Source of the DNA: Marivirga tractuosa DSM 4126
Lineage (GTDB): Bacteria; Bacteroidota; Bacteroidia; Cytophagales; Cyclobacteriaceae
DNA: 64,000 nt
NCBI RefSeq assembly: GCF_000183425.1
Contig: NC_014759.1
Location: 682,001 to 746,000 of the forward strand
Reading direction: 5' to 3'
The position numbers were made by a program, and so were the translations under genes. The notes beneath the pieces were generated by a model that was not told the origin of the DNA, searched no databases, and saw only the letters and a program-made list of their open reading frames with translations. This document shows, in pieces, positions 9,601-19,006 of this stretch. Position 1 is the stretch's first letter; every line of letters starts with the position of its first letter.

Positions 9601-12600
9601 CCCCTGTGTGAGTCAAATCACCATTGGCATCCATTTCATAACCTACTAAGCCTTCCCATTTCACTGGTTCAGTTACTTCATGAGTAACTTCCATTAATCT
9701 ATCTAAGTGGTCATAGGTGAAGCTTTCGGTGATAAAATAATTCTCATTATTAACATGATATTCAGTAATAGTCCCCAAAACATTCCCGGCAAAATCATAG
9801 CCGTTGTTGGTGGTGATCAGATTCCCTCCATTTTGCTCACTGATGTTTTGCATCAACCGATACCTTTCATCATAATAATTAATAGAAGCAAGCATCTCAT
9901 TACTTCCCAGCACCCTAGTTAAACTACCAGTAACCTGACCCTTTACGTGATTAGATTGCTCAAAGGCATTTTCCATTCCATGGCCTCCATAATCATATTC
10001 AGCACCTTCAAGTGAAATTTCACTTCTAAAATCATAATTATCGTAATAAGTAACGGTATGAATCTCGACCAAGTCAAGATTCTTCGGTAGCGAGTTGGAG
10101 GTATACCCGTATTTGCTTCCGCCCAAGGTTTCAAAGGCATCATAGTTTTGAAGCCAGTCGCTTCCATTTAACAAATCCCTCAAATTAGGAATGGAATTAT
10201 TGATTTCCGTTTCGCCAGTCATGATGGTTCGGTTGAGGGCATCGTATTTTGTAAAACTAAACAAATTGTCTTTAGCCTGTTCTCCATCTTGCGTTAGCAC
10301 CAACCGGTCGCGATCGTCATAAATCATAACAACTGGTTCTGCTCCTGGTACCTTTTTCCATTCCATACGATCTCTGTTGTCATATTGGTACTGAAAAACA
10401 AACTGATCCAATAAATCGGATGGAAACTGACCTGTGCTTATGTCAAGCTGGTGAATGGCTTCTGGTGGAATGACAAATCGTAGGTTATCATAGACATCAT
10501 AAGCATAATAGGTATCAAAGTTCATTCCGCTCGCAACATTTCTTTTTAACACGGTTTTGTTAGAAGCATCAGTAAAGGTGATACTCTGATTTCCGTTTTC
10601 ATCGATCACTATTGTTTTTTGAAACACGCCACTGCCATATTCACCATCAACTAGCAATGAATTGCCATCAACATTAAATCTCATTACAGAATCACTTTCG
10701 GAGCTAATTTGGTATTCAGTAGCAACAGCCTTTGCACCCTCTTCTTTTGCCCAGTTTTCGCCAGGTGCATATTGCGCTACTGGGCGGTTTAACGGTGAAT
10801 TTTCATAAACTGTCTCTGCGAAAGGTGCTGTTGTATTTGCAATCTCATTAGTACCACTTCCAGCATAAAAAGCATATTGGCTAGATTGTAAATAATCATT
10901 ACCTGCCCCTCGTAAAGCCGTTGGATGTATCAAGCCATCTTTTTTATCGGCTGCATAAGGAAGAAATCTTTTATTCGGTCGTCCTAGCTCATCATACTCA
11001 ACTGGTGAAATCAAGTCATTCTTATTAGGTGAGGCTTGAGTTGCCACAGTTTGTGTGGGTCTCCCTAATCCATCGAAATAGGAAATCTGTTCGTTTACTT
11101 CTCCAATTTCCTTAACTGATTCTCCTTCTTTCTTTGGAGTCTTGTAAATGATGGTTTGGACAAAATTTTCATTTTGTTGGGAAGCTAGATTGATAAAGTT
11201 AATTGGGTCGAGATTTAGAGTCGCTCCTGAGGCAGCGGTAATTTCCACATGGTATTCACCGATTGACTCCACAGTATATGAATTCGATGTAGCGCCATTT
11301 ATGGCCTCCGCATCTTTGTACCATTGATAGCCTGAAAAGCCAGGATCTACGGTAAGTTCTCGGTCTTCTCCCCAAACAATATCCAATGTGCCCTCTACTG
11401 TCATTTCAGGATTAGCTAGAACAGAGAGTGTTTTGGTAGTGCTTGCAGAGCAGCCATCGGAGTTGGTGTAGGTATAAGTAACTGTAAAATCTCCTACACC
11501 ACTTTGCGATATATCAAAGGAGTTATTATTTACATATGCCCCAGAATAAGTACCGCCTGCAGGAGATTCTCCTGTTGAGTTTAAACTCACTGAATTTTCA
11601 AATTTGTGAAAAGAAAGATTAGCACCAGCATCCACGCTAGGAATAGAATTAACATATGCATCAACCGCCACTCTGTCACTTTCACAACCCGTTGAAGTAT
11701 TGAAGGTGCTTATATAGAAAGTCTGATTAGCTGAAAGACTTGGTGAGTAGCTAAGAGATTGCCTAAAATGTACTCCTCCGCTCATATCATTGTACCATCT
11801 TACAGTATTTCCACCTGAACCTGCAGTACCACTTAAGCTGACTATTCCTGATCCACATCTTGAATCTGAGTTCGGACTTGGAGCATTGGGTATAGTCCTA
11901 ACAATAGCTCCTACACTCACACGAGCACTCTCACAACCAGTGTTTGTATTATAACTGCTTATATAATAGGTCTTAGAACTGCTTAAACTAGGATTATAGC
12001 TGGTTGATTGACGAAAATGGCTTCCGCCACTGGAGCTAGTATACCATCTAATCGTATTTCCATTTGAGCCTATTGCTCCTGCCAAAGAAAGTGTTCCAGC
12101 TCCACATCTTGCATCAGAGTAAGCAGTGGGTAGTGCAGGTATTGGATTTACAGTTGCTGAAATACTTACTCTTGAACTCTCGCATCCGGTACTGGTATTA
12201 TAACTGCTTATATAATAAGTCTTAGAACTGCTTAAACTAGGACTATAGCTGGTTGATTGACGAAAATGGCTACCTCCACTAGAACTAGTATACCATCTAA
12301 TCGTATTTCCATTTGAGCCTATTGTTCCTGATAATGAAACTGTTCCAGCTCCACATCTGGAAGAGGAAGACGCTGTTGGGGTGGAAGGTATAGAATTTAC
12401 AGTAGCCGAAATACTAACCCTTGAACTTTCACAACCAGTACTTGTATTATAACTGCTTATATAATAAGTTTTAGAACTGCTTAAGCTAGGACTATAGCTG
12501 GTTGATTGACGAAAATGGCTGCCTCCACTGGAACTAGTGTACCATCTAATAGTATTTCCATTTGAACCTATGGATCCTGATAGTGAAACTGCTCCAGCTC

Positions 12601-13960
12601 CACATCTTGAAGCAGAGGAAGCAGTAGGCGTAGCTGGTATTGAATTTACAGTAGCTGAAATACTAACCCTTGAACTTTCACAACCAGTATTTGTATTATA
12701 ACTACTTATATAGTAAGTTTTAGAACTACTTAAACTAGGACTATAGCTGGTCGATTGACGAAAATGGCTTCCTCCTTTCAATGCAGTGTACCACCTAATG
12801 GTATTCCCATTGCTACCAACAGACGCAGATAAAGAAAGAGTACCACTACCGCATCGTGAAACAGAATTTGCTGATGGCAGACTTGGTACCGTGTTAACTA
12901 CCACAGAAACAACATTAGAGTATGCAGTTTTCCCGCAAGAAATAACTCTTCTTTGAAAGTCCTTTGACGATGATAGGGATGAAGCTTGATAATTTTTGTT
13001 TGTGGCACCACTAATATTACTCCAACTTCCTCCTGGAGACCTCATTCTCCATTGATATTGGTAAACACCATTTCCGTGAACCGCCTCTGATCCCGTAAAC
13101 TGAGAAGGAGTTTCACCGCCACATATATTCTGAGATGTACTAATTGATCCTCCTTGAACCTGTGAGTATATTGTGGCCGTAACAGGCGTCCTACTAGCAC
13201 TATAGCAGTTAAAAGCTGATTTGGCCTGAACATAATAAGTTTTAGTTGACGAAAAACTTGTGGTGTAAGACGATCCTGTATGAAAAGGAGTACCCGAAGT
13301 TGCAGATGTATACCATAAATCAGAACTACTAGTTGAAGAAAGGGTTACACTCCCTGGTTCACACCTAGATCGACTTGTGGTTGACGGAGCTGGTGGCACT
13401 TCATGATCCGGCCATGATAGATTTAGTATTGCAGCACTACTCCATCCAAAATCATTTTTCGCCCTTAAGTAATAATAATTTGTACCAGTACTAGGACTTA
13501 CTATTCTTGTAGAACTGCTATTGCTAACAGATGTGCCATTAGAACTAGATTGCCAATACCATGTTTCACCGGACGATGGGCTACCAGAAAAACCAATATT
13601 TACTTGATCGCAAAGATACTCATTGATTTGAGGTGTATTAGGTGCTGAAGGGGCATATCCTCTAGCAACATTGAGCGTTACATGATTTGTTCTACCGACT
13701 CTCCAGGAAATACTTCCCGATCCTGCATTTGAATCCCATTGCACACTTACAGAGTTATAATTAGAATTGGAACCCACTACAGTTCCTCCTAAAACAAACC
13801 AATAACCAGATCCTAAATACAAATGGCATGAAGAACATGAATAAGATTCAGTGCTACCAGGCAATACTTTGTTGGGCCCTTGGATACTTGCTTCGGCCAA
13901 AAAAGAAACCAATAGTAAGCAAATACTTATTAAAATATATTTTAGGTAATTTTTTTTCAT
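6698..13960 (-). CDS. giant secreted RHS protein with metallopeptidase-like tip
   Basis: 2420 aa with a signal peptide (cleavage near residue 24, FLAEA-SI). Residues about 85-800 are Ig-like modules, including five near-identical 83-residue repeats (about 358-773). A DUF6443-type region begins near 935 (YFDGLGRPTQTVATQASP), followed by YD/RHS repeats and the RHS core (PDLGRWFNVDPLANK), which ends at YIDPDG near residue 2189. The final 230 residues are the variable tip. It carries HEVMGH (2361-2366) and a downstream TDN-IRR segment (about 2386-2391), resembling the HExxGH...EN-R arrangement of zincin-like domains seen in other Bacteroidota RHS tips. A glutamate ligand appears replaced by aspartate. 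RHS shells are known to enclose toxic tips; peptidase activity and toxicity are inferences. It is the third gene of an operon. Confidence 0.85.
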   Translation of the reverse strand: MKKNYLKYILISICLLLVSFLAEASIQGPNKVLPGSTESYSCSSCHLYLGSGYWFVLGGTVVGSNSNYNSVSVQWDSNAGSGSISWRVGRTNHVTLNVARGYAPSAPNTPQINEYLCDQVNIGFSGSPSSGETWYWQSSSNGTSVSNSSSTRIVSPSTGTNYYYLRAKNDFGWSSAAILNLSWPDHEVPPAPSTTSRSRCEPGSVTLSSTSSSDLWYTSATSGTPFHTGSSYTTSFSSTKTYYVQAKSAFNCYSASRTPVTATIYSQVQGGSISTSQNICGGETPSQFTGSEAVHGNGVYQYQWRMRSPGGSWSNISGATNKNYQASSLSSSKDFQRRVISCGKTAYSNVVSVVVNTVPSLPSANSVSRCGSGTLSLSASVGSNGNTIRWYTALKGGSHFRQSTSYSPSLSSSKTYYISSYNTNTGCESSRVSISATVNSIPATPTASSASRCGAGAVSLSGSIGSNGNTIRWYTSSSGGSHFRQSTSYSPSLSSSKTYYISSYNTSTGCESSRVSISATVNSIPSTPTASSSSRCGAGTVSLSGTIGSNGNTIRWYTSSSGGSHFRQSTSYSPSLSSSKTYYISSYNTSTGCESSRVSISATVNPIPALPTAYSDARCGAGTLSLAGAIGSNGNTIRWYTSSSGGSHFRQSTSYNPSLSSSKTYYISSYNTNTGCESARVSVGAIVRTIPNAPSPNSDSRCGSGIVSLSGTAGSGGNTVRWYNDMSGGVHFRQSLSYSPSLSANQTFYISTFNTSTGCESDRVAVDAYVNSIPSVDAGANLSFHKFENSVSLNSTGESPAGGTYSGAYVNNNSFDISQSGVGDFTVTYTYTNSDGCSASTTKTLSVLANPEMTVEGTLDIVWGEDRELTVDPGFSGYQWYKDAEAINGATSNSYTVESIGEYHVEITAASGATLNLDPINFINLASQQNENFVQTIIYKTPKKEGESVKEIGEVNEQISYFDGLGRPTQTVATQASPNKNDLISPVEYDELGRPNKRFLPYAADKKDGLIHPTALRGAGNDYLQSSQYAFYAGSGTNEIANTTAPFAETVYENSPLNRPVAQYAPGENWAKEEGAKAVATEYQISSESDSVMRFNVDGNSLLVDGEYGSGVFQKTIVIDENGNQSITFTDASNKTVLKRNVASGMNFDTYYAYDVYDNLRFVIPPEAIHQLDISTGQFPSDLLDQFVFQYQYDNRDRMEWKKVPGAEPVVMIYDDRDRLVLTQDGEQAKDNLFSFTKYDALNRTIMTGETEINNSIPNLRDLLNGSDWLQNYDAFETLGGSKYGYTSNSLPKNLDLVEIHTVTYYDNYDFRSEISLEGAEYDYGGHGMENAFEQSNHVKGQVTGSLTRVLGSNEMLASINYYDERYRLMQNISEQNGGNLITTNNGYDFAGNVLGTITEYHVNNENYFITESFTYDHLDRLMEVTHEVTEPVKWEGLVGYEMDANGDLTHTGAAGYTNTNAYSKTPIKFENNGSYSVEIETQGRFLIGLNDDPNSTSYSNMDYALYVAGNGWLYIYENGARKTGADFLNSYIIGDVVEIRKKNGQIHYVHNGEIFWTSSKAITTDLYADVTTYNVGDRILDAKISTSGKQLMVSNQYNELGELINRKLHEDGDNFAQSVDYRYNIRGWLTRINHADLSTDNANEKADLFGMELGYTDNFDLNAEAQYNGNIAAVKWGGKRNDIDAENVLQQNAYGYGYDGLNRITAADFYEGSAQTSGQKYQLRIDEYDQNGNIKQLKRRDADGVLMDDLTYDYAGSGNQLNFVSDIGDVETGFKDGNTSGLDYTYDDNGNMISDANKEIDSIKYNNLNLPEEVIFENGNKITYIYSASGTKLRQEVYENNTLIKATDYIGSLILENDTLQFIQTAEGRVVPKTVDGVDKNEYQYHLKDHLGNVRTTFAVRDDNYATDFETAGNPYFDNYDEITILSNPLKKSGNYAHRLSGGGTDVVGLMKTLYVSKGDKVSAEVYGKYLDAQFTNDEINGAALVNALVTMLGGGTLTGEGTIIENNLNSDFISAAMADGSEEESPKAYLNYIMLDKNFNYVNSGFERLAESAADPGDGSGTHQKLTFEEIAIEEDGYLMVFLSNESQQSVEVFWDDFRVDHHYNAVLQADDYYPFGLTFNSYTRSYSKANNYKFNGKEEQEETGWLDYGARMYMPDLGRWFNVDPLANKYDMHSPYHYALNNPVRYIDPDGMQIEGVTKKDAEKTHEDLNAIFAGEQFAAFRSLITRSGRKGNGKKFNAIDSDALSGAIEGLEGDDLALVNLVAGAINSEDVHKVEFVELGDDISSDGGDAVVEHLNNAQSGIGDASRNAEGNINSSVINVFGGAGFNVPTENGSHSIIVEGEGVQQSGGNRAVTTGHEVMGHGIPSARGADAKTNNTHAIRTDNLIRRVLGIQTRDGSNHAGGKVVDPNALPKIGN
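11640..12890 (-). repeat. five tandem 249-bp repeats coding for Ig-like modules
   Basis: Units of 83 codons, each with the pattern RCGxGxxSLxG...GSNGNTIRWYT...FRQSTSY...TYYISSYNT.TGCES. The three central units are nearly identical at DNA level; for example, CGAAAATGGCT recurs every 249 bp. The outer two are more diverged. Such repeats can change number by unequal recombination and are a likely spot for assembly error. Confidence 0.85.
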
Positions 13961-13999
13961 TTCACTATGCTTAATTTCTTGTAGATCATTTATAGCAGA

Positions 14000-16900
14000 T
14001 CAGTTTGAGTCCCCCTCTTCTGACTTGTATTTGTAGGTCACTTTCTTTAATATATTCTCATCTGCATCTTTAACCATGATAAGATTACCAAATTCATCAT
14101 AATCATAGGAAGTATCTCGTCCATTTGCATCTATGATTTTTTTAATTCTACCGAGTGTATCATATTCATATAATTTAACATCATACACTCCTTCCATACT
14201 ATTAGGATCATTTAACATCGACATTGAAAAGTCAATAGGAAAGGCACTTTCAGCTACACCCGATAAGGTTACTTGATAATTTGACCAGCCAAAAGAATGC
14301 ACCCGCCCATCCTTTGCTACATAAGAAGTAGGCAAGCCATTCGGATCATACGACAGGTATTTTAAAGAAACTTCGAAAGGAGAAGTACCTTTTGAAGTAA
14401 GAACCTCATCCAGTCTGTAGTTTGAATTGTATCGGAAAAGTTGTCTATTTAAAATCTCATTTTCTGAAATATTACTAACTTTTTTGTAGTATGGGACAAT
14501 AATATTCCTTTGTTGATACATTTCCTGCAGAGTATCATAATCGGAAGCACTTAGAATGCCTTGAGCTTCATTAGTATCACTAAAATTATAGAAAAACTCT
14601 TTTTTTCTAGTCGTCCCATCAGGGTATTCAACCTCTTCTGAATCAATGACCTGGTGATCGGGATTCCAGTTATATGTAGTTGTAATTTCACTTTCTATCC
14701 CATCTTCAATTTTTTTCTGCATCTGTTGGTATACATATCCCCTGCCTGAATAAATAGAGTATAAATTTATAGAAAGAGGACAAGCACCCTCTTGACAATT
14801 CCCATATACACGAACTCCAGGGATTGAATTAGACTGTTGACCATCGTTTTGGTACATTATGAAAATAGGATCTCGAACATACCCTGAAGATTCTTGATAA
14901 GTTCCCATAAAAAATGATGAATCTTTTTTTAATAATGAAGAGTCATACTTAAATATATTTCTATTGAAAATTTTTCCTCTTAGATAATCCCTTGTGGTAT
15001 GTGGTGACCCAGGCCAAACATCAATCCTCTCTCCTGTATTGGTAAGATGGAATGCCCCAAATTTTACATCCTTAAGAAATTCTGGTGAAGCATAAGAAGT
15101 AACAATTTTACCATTTTCAGCTTGATTAATACTTTCAGTTACTTCTGAATAGCCAACATTACCCCCCAAAGTGGTGAGCGTTGGCTCGTTAGAACTGTAT
15201 GTTCTGACCCAAGTTGCTGGATATGAACTGCCAAAGTGATCCGATAAAAAAGCAAATCCATAAGTGGGAATAGATACCAAATAGCCACTGGAAGAACCAT
15301 CCGTTCTTAAATAACTATACGAGCGTGTCACACAATCTATACTATCAGAACAATTTACCAAGGATGCAACACGACCACCACCAACTTCCTTTTCAAGGGT
15401 TTCAACCTGATTCTCCCAAGTGAAAAAAAGCTGAACCACATCGTCAAAACAGCTACCACCATTGGGGTCATTTATATCGGTTGGACTAATGGTGACATCG
15501 TACGTCCCAGGATGTAGAAGAATGTTGTTAATGGCAGAAAAATCGATTCTTTTTGTTTGTCCTGTACTAACATTCTCGAAATCAATAAAAACGTTACATT
15601 GTTCTGTTGGAAAATATGAAAGTGCTGTAACCACCAATTCTGTAAATGGTCTTTCAATTAAATCTATTGTGATGGAGGTGGTGATTTCATTCGGAGCATC
15701 TAAAGTAAATGCACGGTTTTGAGAAACCTTATCACTCTCTATTTCAGGATTTGAACATGTATTGGCTTCATATTCAAGTTCTGTATAACCTCCTGTGGGA
15801 TATGTTATTTTAGTAAGTATGCCTGCTTTCCCAAATTCGAAATTGCTATCCCTATCTGCACTCCCATATTTGACAAAAGGCTTAGAGCTATGAGATAAAT
15901 AGCCTGTAAGGTCTATATATTGTACTGGCTCAAGTGTTGTATTGTTAACTGCACCATTATAATACCCCCAATGGTCTCTTGCCTTTGAATATCGACTTGG
16001 TAAATACTTTGATTCTTCATATTCAAATTGATGTGGGTTCATCTCCTTCACACCATCACTTCCAATTTTGGTTACCTTATCTAACTTCAACCTCCATTTG
16101 TGATTACCATCATCAAGTGGCTGTGAATTAATAGAATAAGGAACATAACTACAAGGATCTGAAATTGGAACTGTACCATTTTCGGTAAAATATGAGTAGT
16201 CAAAATCATATGATTTTACTCTTTGACCATTATAGTCAATTTCAATTTTATCAAGAAATTTGGTGTTTTTAAAATCGCATCGATCTATAGAACTTTGAAT
16301 AAGATTGACCTCATATCCCCGACTATCATAAATTCTAATAGGTTTTAGCTGTCTTACTTTTGTTCTGTTAACAGCAATTAATTCTAGAGCCTCTGACTGG
16401 CTATTTGTTCTTGTCTCACTAAAAATATCCACTATGGAGTTGGTGCCAACATCGTACGGATTACCATCTTCATCAGCGTATTCAATATTTATGTAGGCAG
16501 TACTATCATGGTTCGTAATCTGAGTCAAGTACCAAGAAGAGACTTTATATCGGTTATCAGGACTTGTTCCTGAAAGACTAGTGCTAATCATCTCCTCCAT
16601 AGCAGAAAATTTATAACGAATACCTTCAGGATTAATAACAGTGAATTCAGTAAATCTGTGGAATCCATTTGTGCTATGTGTAAACTCAATTTTGTTATCA
16701 GAATACGGTATATGAAGTATAGACGGATCGTGATGATCTTTATAGATCATAAATGATCCACTTATACCAGGGGCACTATACCTGAAGAGATCAGGCTCCC
16801 CATCAATTAGTCCGTAATAAATATCATCAAAATAAGGTTTGTTTTGGATAGATAAAGCAGGAATATCTGGTTTGAGATAATATCCTTCTTGAAAATCATC

Positions 16901-17227
16901 CGGCCTGTTTCTAATCTCCCGTGACACAGCACCTCCCGCACTTAAAGCCCATCCTAAACCAACCCAAGAGGCTCGTTCCTGAACTTTCACTCCGTTATTA
17001 GCTACATAGCTTAATTTAATAGGGAGTGACAAATCTTTTACCTCGAAGTTAAATATATCTATTGAAATATCTGCTGAGCCTGAATAATTATTGATGTTGG
17101 ATACTCCACTTCTGTGAAATGACATTGCCTCTGGAGTTGGAGGAGTAATATTAGGATCAGCACTTTGTGCCTGCAAAAAGCTAGGCAAATTAAATAATAA
17201 TGTAAAAACTAGATACTTGTATTTCAT
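14000..17227 (-). CDS. secreted RHS/YD-repeat shell protein without core domain
   Basis: 1075 aa with a signal peptide ending near residue 21 (SFLQAQ). The N-terminal part (FHRSGVSNINNYSGSADISI, then WVGLGWALSAGGAVSREI) is the typical beginning of Bacteroidota RHS-like proteins and resembles SpvB-type sequences. The C-terminus has YD repeats (YDTLGRIKKIIDANGRDTSY and YDEFGNLIMVKD) and then stops, with no RHS core and no tip. It ends 40 bp before the 2420-aa RHS gene. The split into one protein with the front of the shell and one with the core and tip recalls TcB and TcC subunits of Tc toxins. That comparison is an inference. Confidence 0.8.
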   Translation of the reverse strand: MKYKYLVFTLLFNLPSFLQAQSADPNITPPTPEAMSFHRSGVSNINNYSGSADISIDIFNFEVKDLSLPIKLSYVANNGVKVQERASWVGLGWALSAGGAVSREIRNRPDDFQEGYYLKPDIPALSIQNKPYFDDIYYGLIDGEPDLFRYSAPGISGSFMIYKDHHDPSILHIPYSDNKIEFTHSTNGFHRFTEFTVINPEGIRYKFSAMEEMISTSLSGTSPDNRYKVSSWYLTQITNHDSTAYINIEYADEDGNPYDVGTNSIVDIFSETRTNSQSEALELIAVNRTKVRQLKPIRIYDSRGYEVNLIQSSIDRCDFKNTKFLDKIEIDYNGQRVKSYDFDYSYFTENGTVPISDPCSYVPYSINSQPLDDGNHKWRLKLDKVTKIGSDGVKEMNPHQFEYEESKYLPSRYSKARDHWGYYNGAVNNTTLEPVQYIDLTGYLSHSSKPFVKYGSADRDSNFEFGKAGILTKITYPTGGYTELEYEANTCSNPEIESDKVSQNRAFTLDAPNEITTSITIDLIERPFTELVVTALSYFPTEQCNVFIDFENVSTGQTKRIDFSAINNILLHPGTYDVTISPTDINDPNGGSCFDDVVQLFFTWENQVETLEKEVGGGRVASLVNCSDSIDCVTRSYSYLRTDGSSSGYLVSIPTYGFAFLSDHFGSSYPATWVRTYSSNEPTLTTLGGNVGYSEVTESINQAENGKIVTSYASPEFLKDVKFGAFHLTNTGERIDVWPGSPHTTRDYLRGKIFNRNIFKYDSSLLKKDSSFFMGTYQESSGYVRDPIFIMYQNDGQQSNSIPGVRVYGNCQEGACPLSINLYSIYSGRGYVYQQMQKKIEDGIESEITTTYNWNPDHQVIDSEEVEYPDGTTRKKEFFYNFSDTNEAQGILSASDYDTLQEMYQQRNIIVPYYKKVSNISENEILNRQLFRYNSNYRLDEVLTSKGTSPFEVSLKYLSYDPNGLPTSYVAKDGRVHSFGWSNYQVTLSGVAESAFPIDFSMSMLNDPNSMEGVYDVKLYEYDTLGRIKKIIDANGRDTSYDYDEFGNLIMVKDADENILKKVTYKYKSEEGDSN

Positions 17228-17228
17228 A

Positions 17229-18518
17229 TCAAAAAATTAAATTTATCCTGATGGTCCATCTGTTTTCAGGGGCATTACTAAAATCAGGCTCTATTAAATT
17301 ATACAAAATTTGAGTTTGTCCCTTAATGTCTTTATATAGACCATATTGTAAAGCCAGCCCTACCCAAGCCCTCGACTTTTGTGGCGCTAAGTTATACCAC
17401 GAACCTTCCTTGTTTTCAGCTGGTTTCTTATAAGGCAGTTCATGTTCTAAATGCAAGAAAAAATTTCTGTAGAAATTGAACTGATTGAATATTCTGTGAG
17501 ATAACTCTTGATTTGGTAAAAATGTAAATGAACTGTCTATGTCCATTATTCTCATTTGATAACTTATTCCAATACCACCTACCCATCTTTCATGGAGCTT
17601 ATAGCCTAATGAGGGAGCAATTTGTATGGAAATACCATTTTGAAATTTAGAGCTAAAATTCAAGCTGAACTGCCATGGCTTGGAGGGTTTATTGCTTATC
17701 TTCTTTAAAACTGGCCCCTTAGGATTCAAGAGATTAACTTTACTGTACTTCCCTTTGAGGTCCTTCATTTTCTCCATACCCGCTTGGACAGTTTCCACAT
17801 TTTCACTTAAGACCTTGGCGACATTTTTTGATGAATTGATTTTCGATTTATCCCACTTTAAATCATCCATTTGCGAACGGGCATTATTAGCTGCCCCTTC
17901 CATTCTATCTAGTTCTTGAAGTTCATCTATATTATCTTTTGCTAACGTCCCTGCCTTTTTTTCAATATCCTCAATAGTTAATGAATCTAAGTTTTGCCTT
18001 AAATTTAGATTTGAATTAATAGTTGATTTATCTTTTAATATTTTTTCAGGTATGACTTTTATAGGTTCTAGCTCAATTTTATTTAAGTCTGGTAGTTTAC
18101 TTAATGGGATATTTGGTACATCATGCGTTTGAGCATGATTTAGAATATTTTGATTCTCAAATATAATACTTGATCCTAGATCTGATCCTTTAGGAAGGAC
18201 CTTATGAATATCGGTACGATGAATTAAGGTATCTGCTATTTTATTGTAGCTGGTTAATTGCTCTCTATCATAACTACTAACAGAATCCAATTTTTTACTA
18301 AAATCTCTACCAACAATCTGATTATCAATATTTTGAATCGATACTTTTGAATGCTGTATTTCTGAACTAATTACATTAAGGCTATCTTCAACAATTTCAA
18401 TAATGTTTAAGGAATCAGATTGTTCTTGACCAAGCAAGCTTAGAGGACTTGTCATGCTTACCAGCGAGATCACAAAAAGTCGAATGAGTTTAAAGGTTTT
18501 GTCAGGTTTTGGTTTCAA
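17229..18518 (-). CDS. outer-membrane beta-barrel-like protein of the RHS operon
   Basis: 429 aa from a TTG start; no ATG exists upstream in this frame before a stop at about 18543. A signal peptide ends near LLGQ (residue 31). Residues 35-250 are charged and partly helical (coiled-coil-like, e.g. DRMEGAANNARSQMDDLKWD). Residues 270-429 alternate aromatic and polar residues and end in phenylalanine (RINLIF), which fits an outer-membrane barrel. No family is recognised. It is the first gene of the RHS operon; its stop is 1 bp from the start of the next gene. It may display or export the RHS proteins, but this is only suggested by position. Confidence 0.65.
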   Translation of the reverse strand: MKPKPDKTFKLIRLFVISLVSMTSPLSLLGQEQSDSLNIIEIVEDSLNVISSEIQHSKVSIQNIDNQIVGRDFSKKLDSVSSYDREQLTSYNKIADTLIHRTDIHKVLPKGSDLGSSIIFENQNILNHAQTHDVPNIPLSKLPDLNKIELEPIKVIPEKILKDKSTINSNLNLRQNLDSLTIEDIEKKAGTLAKDNIDELQELDRMEGAANNARSQMDDLKWDKSKINSSKNVAKVLSENVETVQAGMEKMKDLKGKYSKVNLLNPKGPVLKKISNKPSKPWQFSLNFSSKFQNGISIQIAPSLGYKLHERWVGGIGISYQMRIMDIDSSFTFLPNQELSHRIFNQFNFYRNFFLHLEHELPYKKPAENKEGSWYNLAPQKSRAWVGLALQYGLYKDIKGQTQILYNLIEPDFSNAPENRWTIRINLIF

Positions 18519-18545
18519 AACGTTCTTAAATATTACATTATCCTA

Positions 18546-18576
18546 CAAGGATAAAACAGGTAAATTTAAAAACAAA
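18546..18576 (-). promoter_or_regulatory. promoter of the RHS operon
   Basis: On the minus strand TTTG (18573-18576), a 19-base spacer and TATCCTTG (18546-18553) match the Bacteroidota consensus TTTG-N19-TAnnTTTG except for one base. Transcription would start about 20 bases before the TTG start at 18518, which supports that unusual start. Confidence 0.55.
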
Positions 18577-18960
18577 TTATTTGTTATTATTTTTCATCCC
18601 TTTGTAATTATATTCTATTAATATTACTATATTTATTACAATAGTTATATACGAGAATTAGAAGTAAATTTGATCTGGATGATGAGACAAGGTAACAAGT
18701 TTTATATCAGTCTCATTTTGTCTTGCTGTATTTAACAACGAACAGAAATTTCGGTAGTGAAGTAATTTTTTGCAAGCCTTTTGTAAGGAATATCAATCCA
18801 TGGTTGAGAAATTTGTTTACTGGGTATTATCATCTCTATATCCTTTCTTTAGCCCTACAACAGTTCAGATATTTTAAAAGCACAGAGTTTTATCTAGCAA
18901 AAAAAGTCCCTAATTAAGAATCTTATTTAATAAAAATAATGAAAGTGTATAAAAATACAA
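18577..18960. other. AT-rich gap between the RHS operon and the phosphoesterase gene
   Basis: Apart from the promoter at its left edge and the palindrome at its right edge I see nothing convincing here. A 64-codon open frame on the plus strand (18723-18917) has no recognisable features and is not called. Confidence 0.5.
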
Positions 18961-18982
18961 GGCTTAAGCGGCCGCTTAAGCC
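18961..18982 (-). terminator. perfect 22-bp palindrome, likely terminator
   Basis: GGCTTAAGCG followed by its exact complement forms a perfect GC-rich palindrome of 22 bases. It lies 25 bp after the stop of the phosphoesterase gene. On the minus strand it is followed by TTGTATTTTTATA, as in a factor-independent terminator. Confidence 0.65.
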
Positions 18983-19006
18983 CTTTACGATAGAGTTATA
19001 GATAAA

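Noticed and set aside
11640..12890. Regular repeats that could suggest a CRISPR array
   Set aside because: The period is 249 bp, in frame with an open coding frame, and the units code for Ig-like modules. There are no short repeats with unique spacers and no cas genes.
18961..18982. Perfect palindrome as a recombinase or integration site
   Set aside because: Its position right after a stop codon and the T-rich run beyond it fit a simple terminator better, and no recombinase gene is near.
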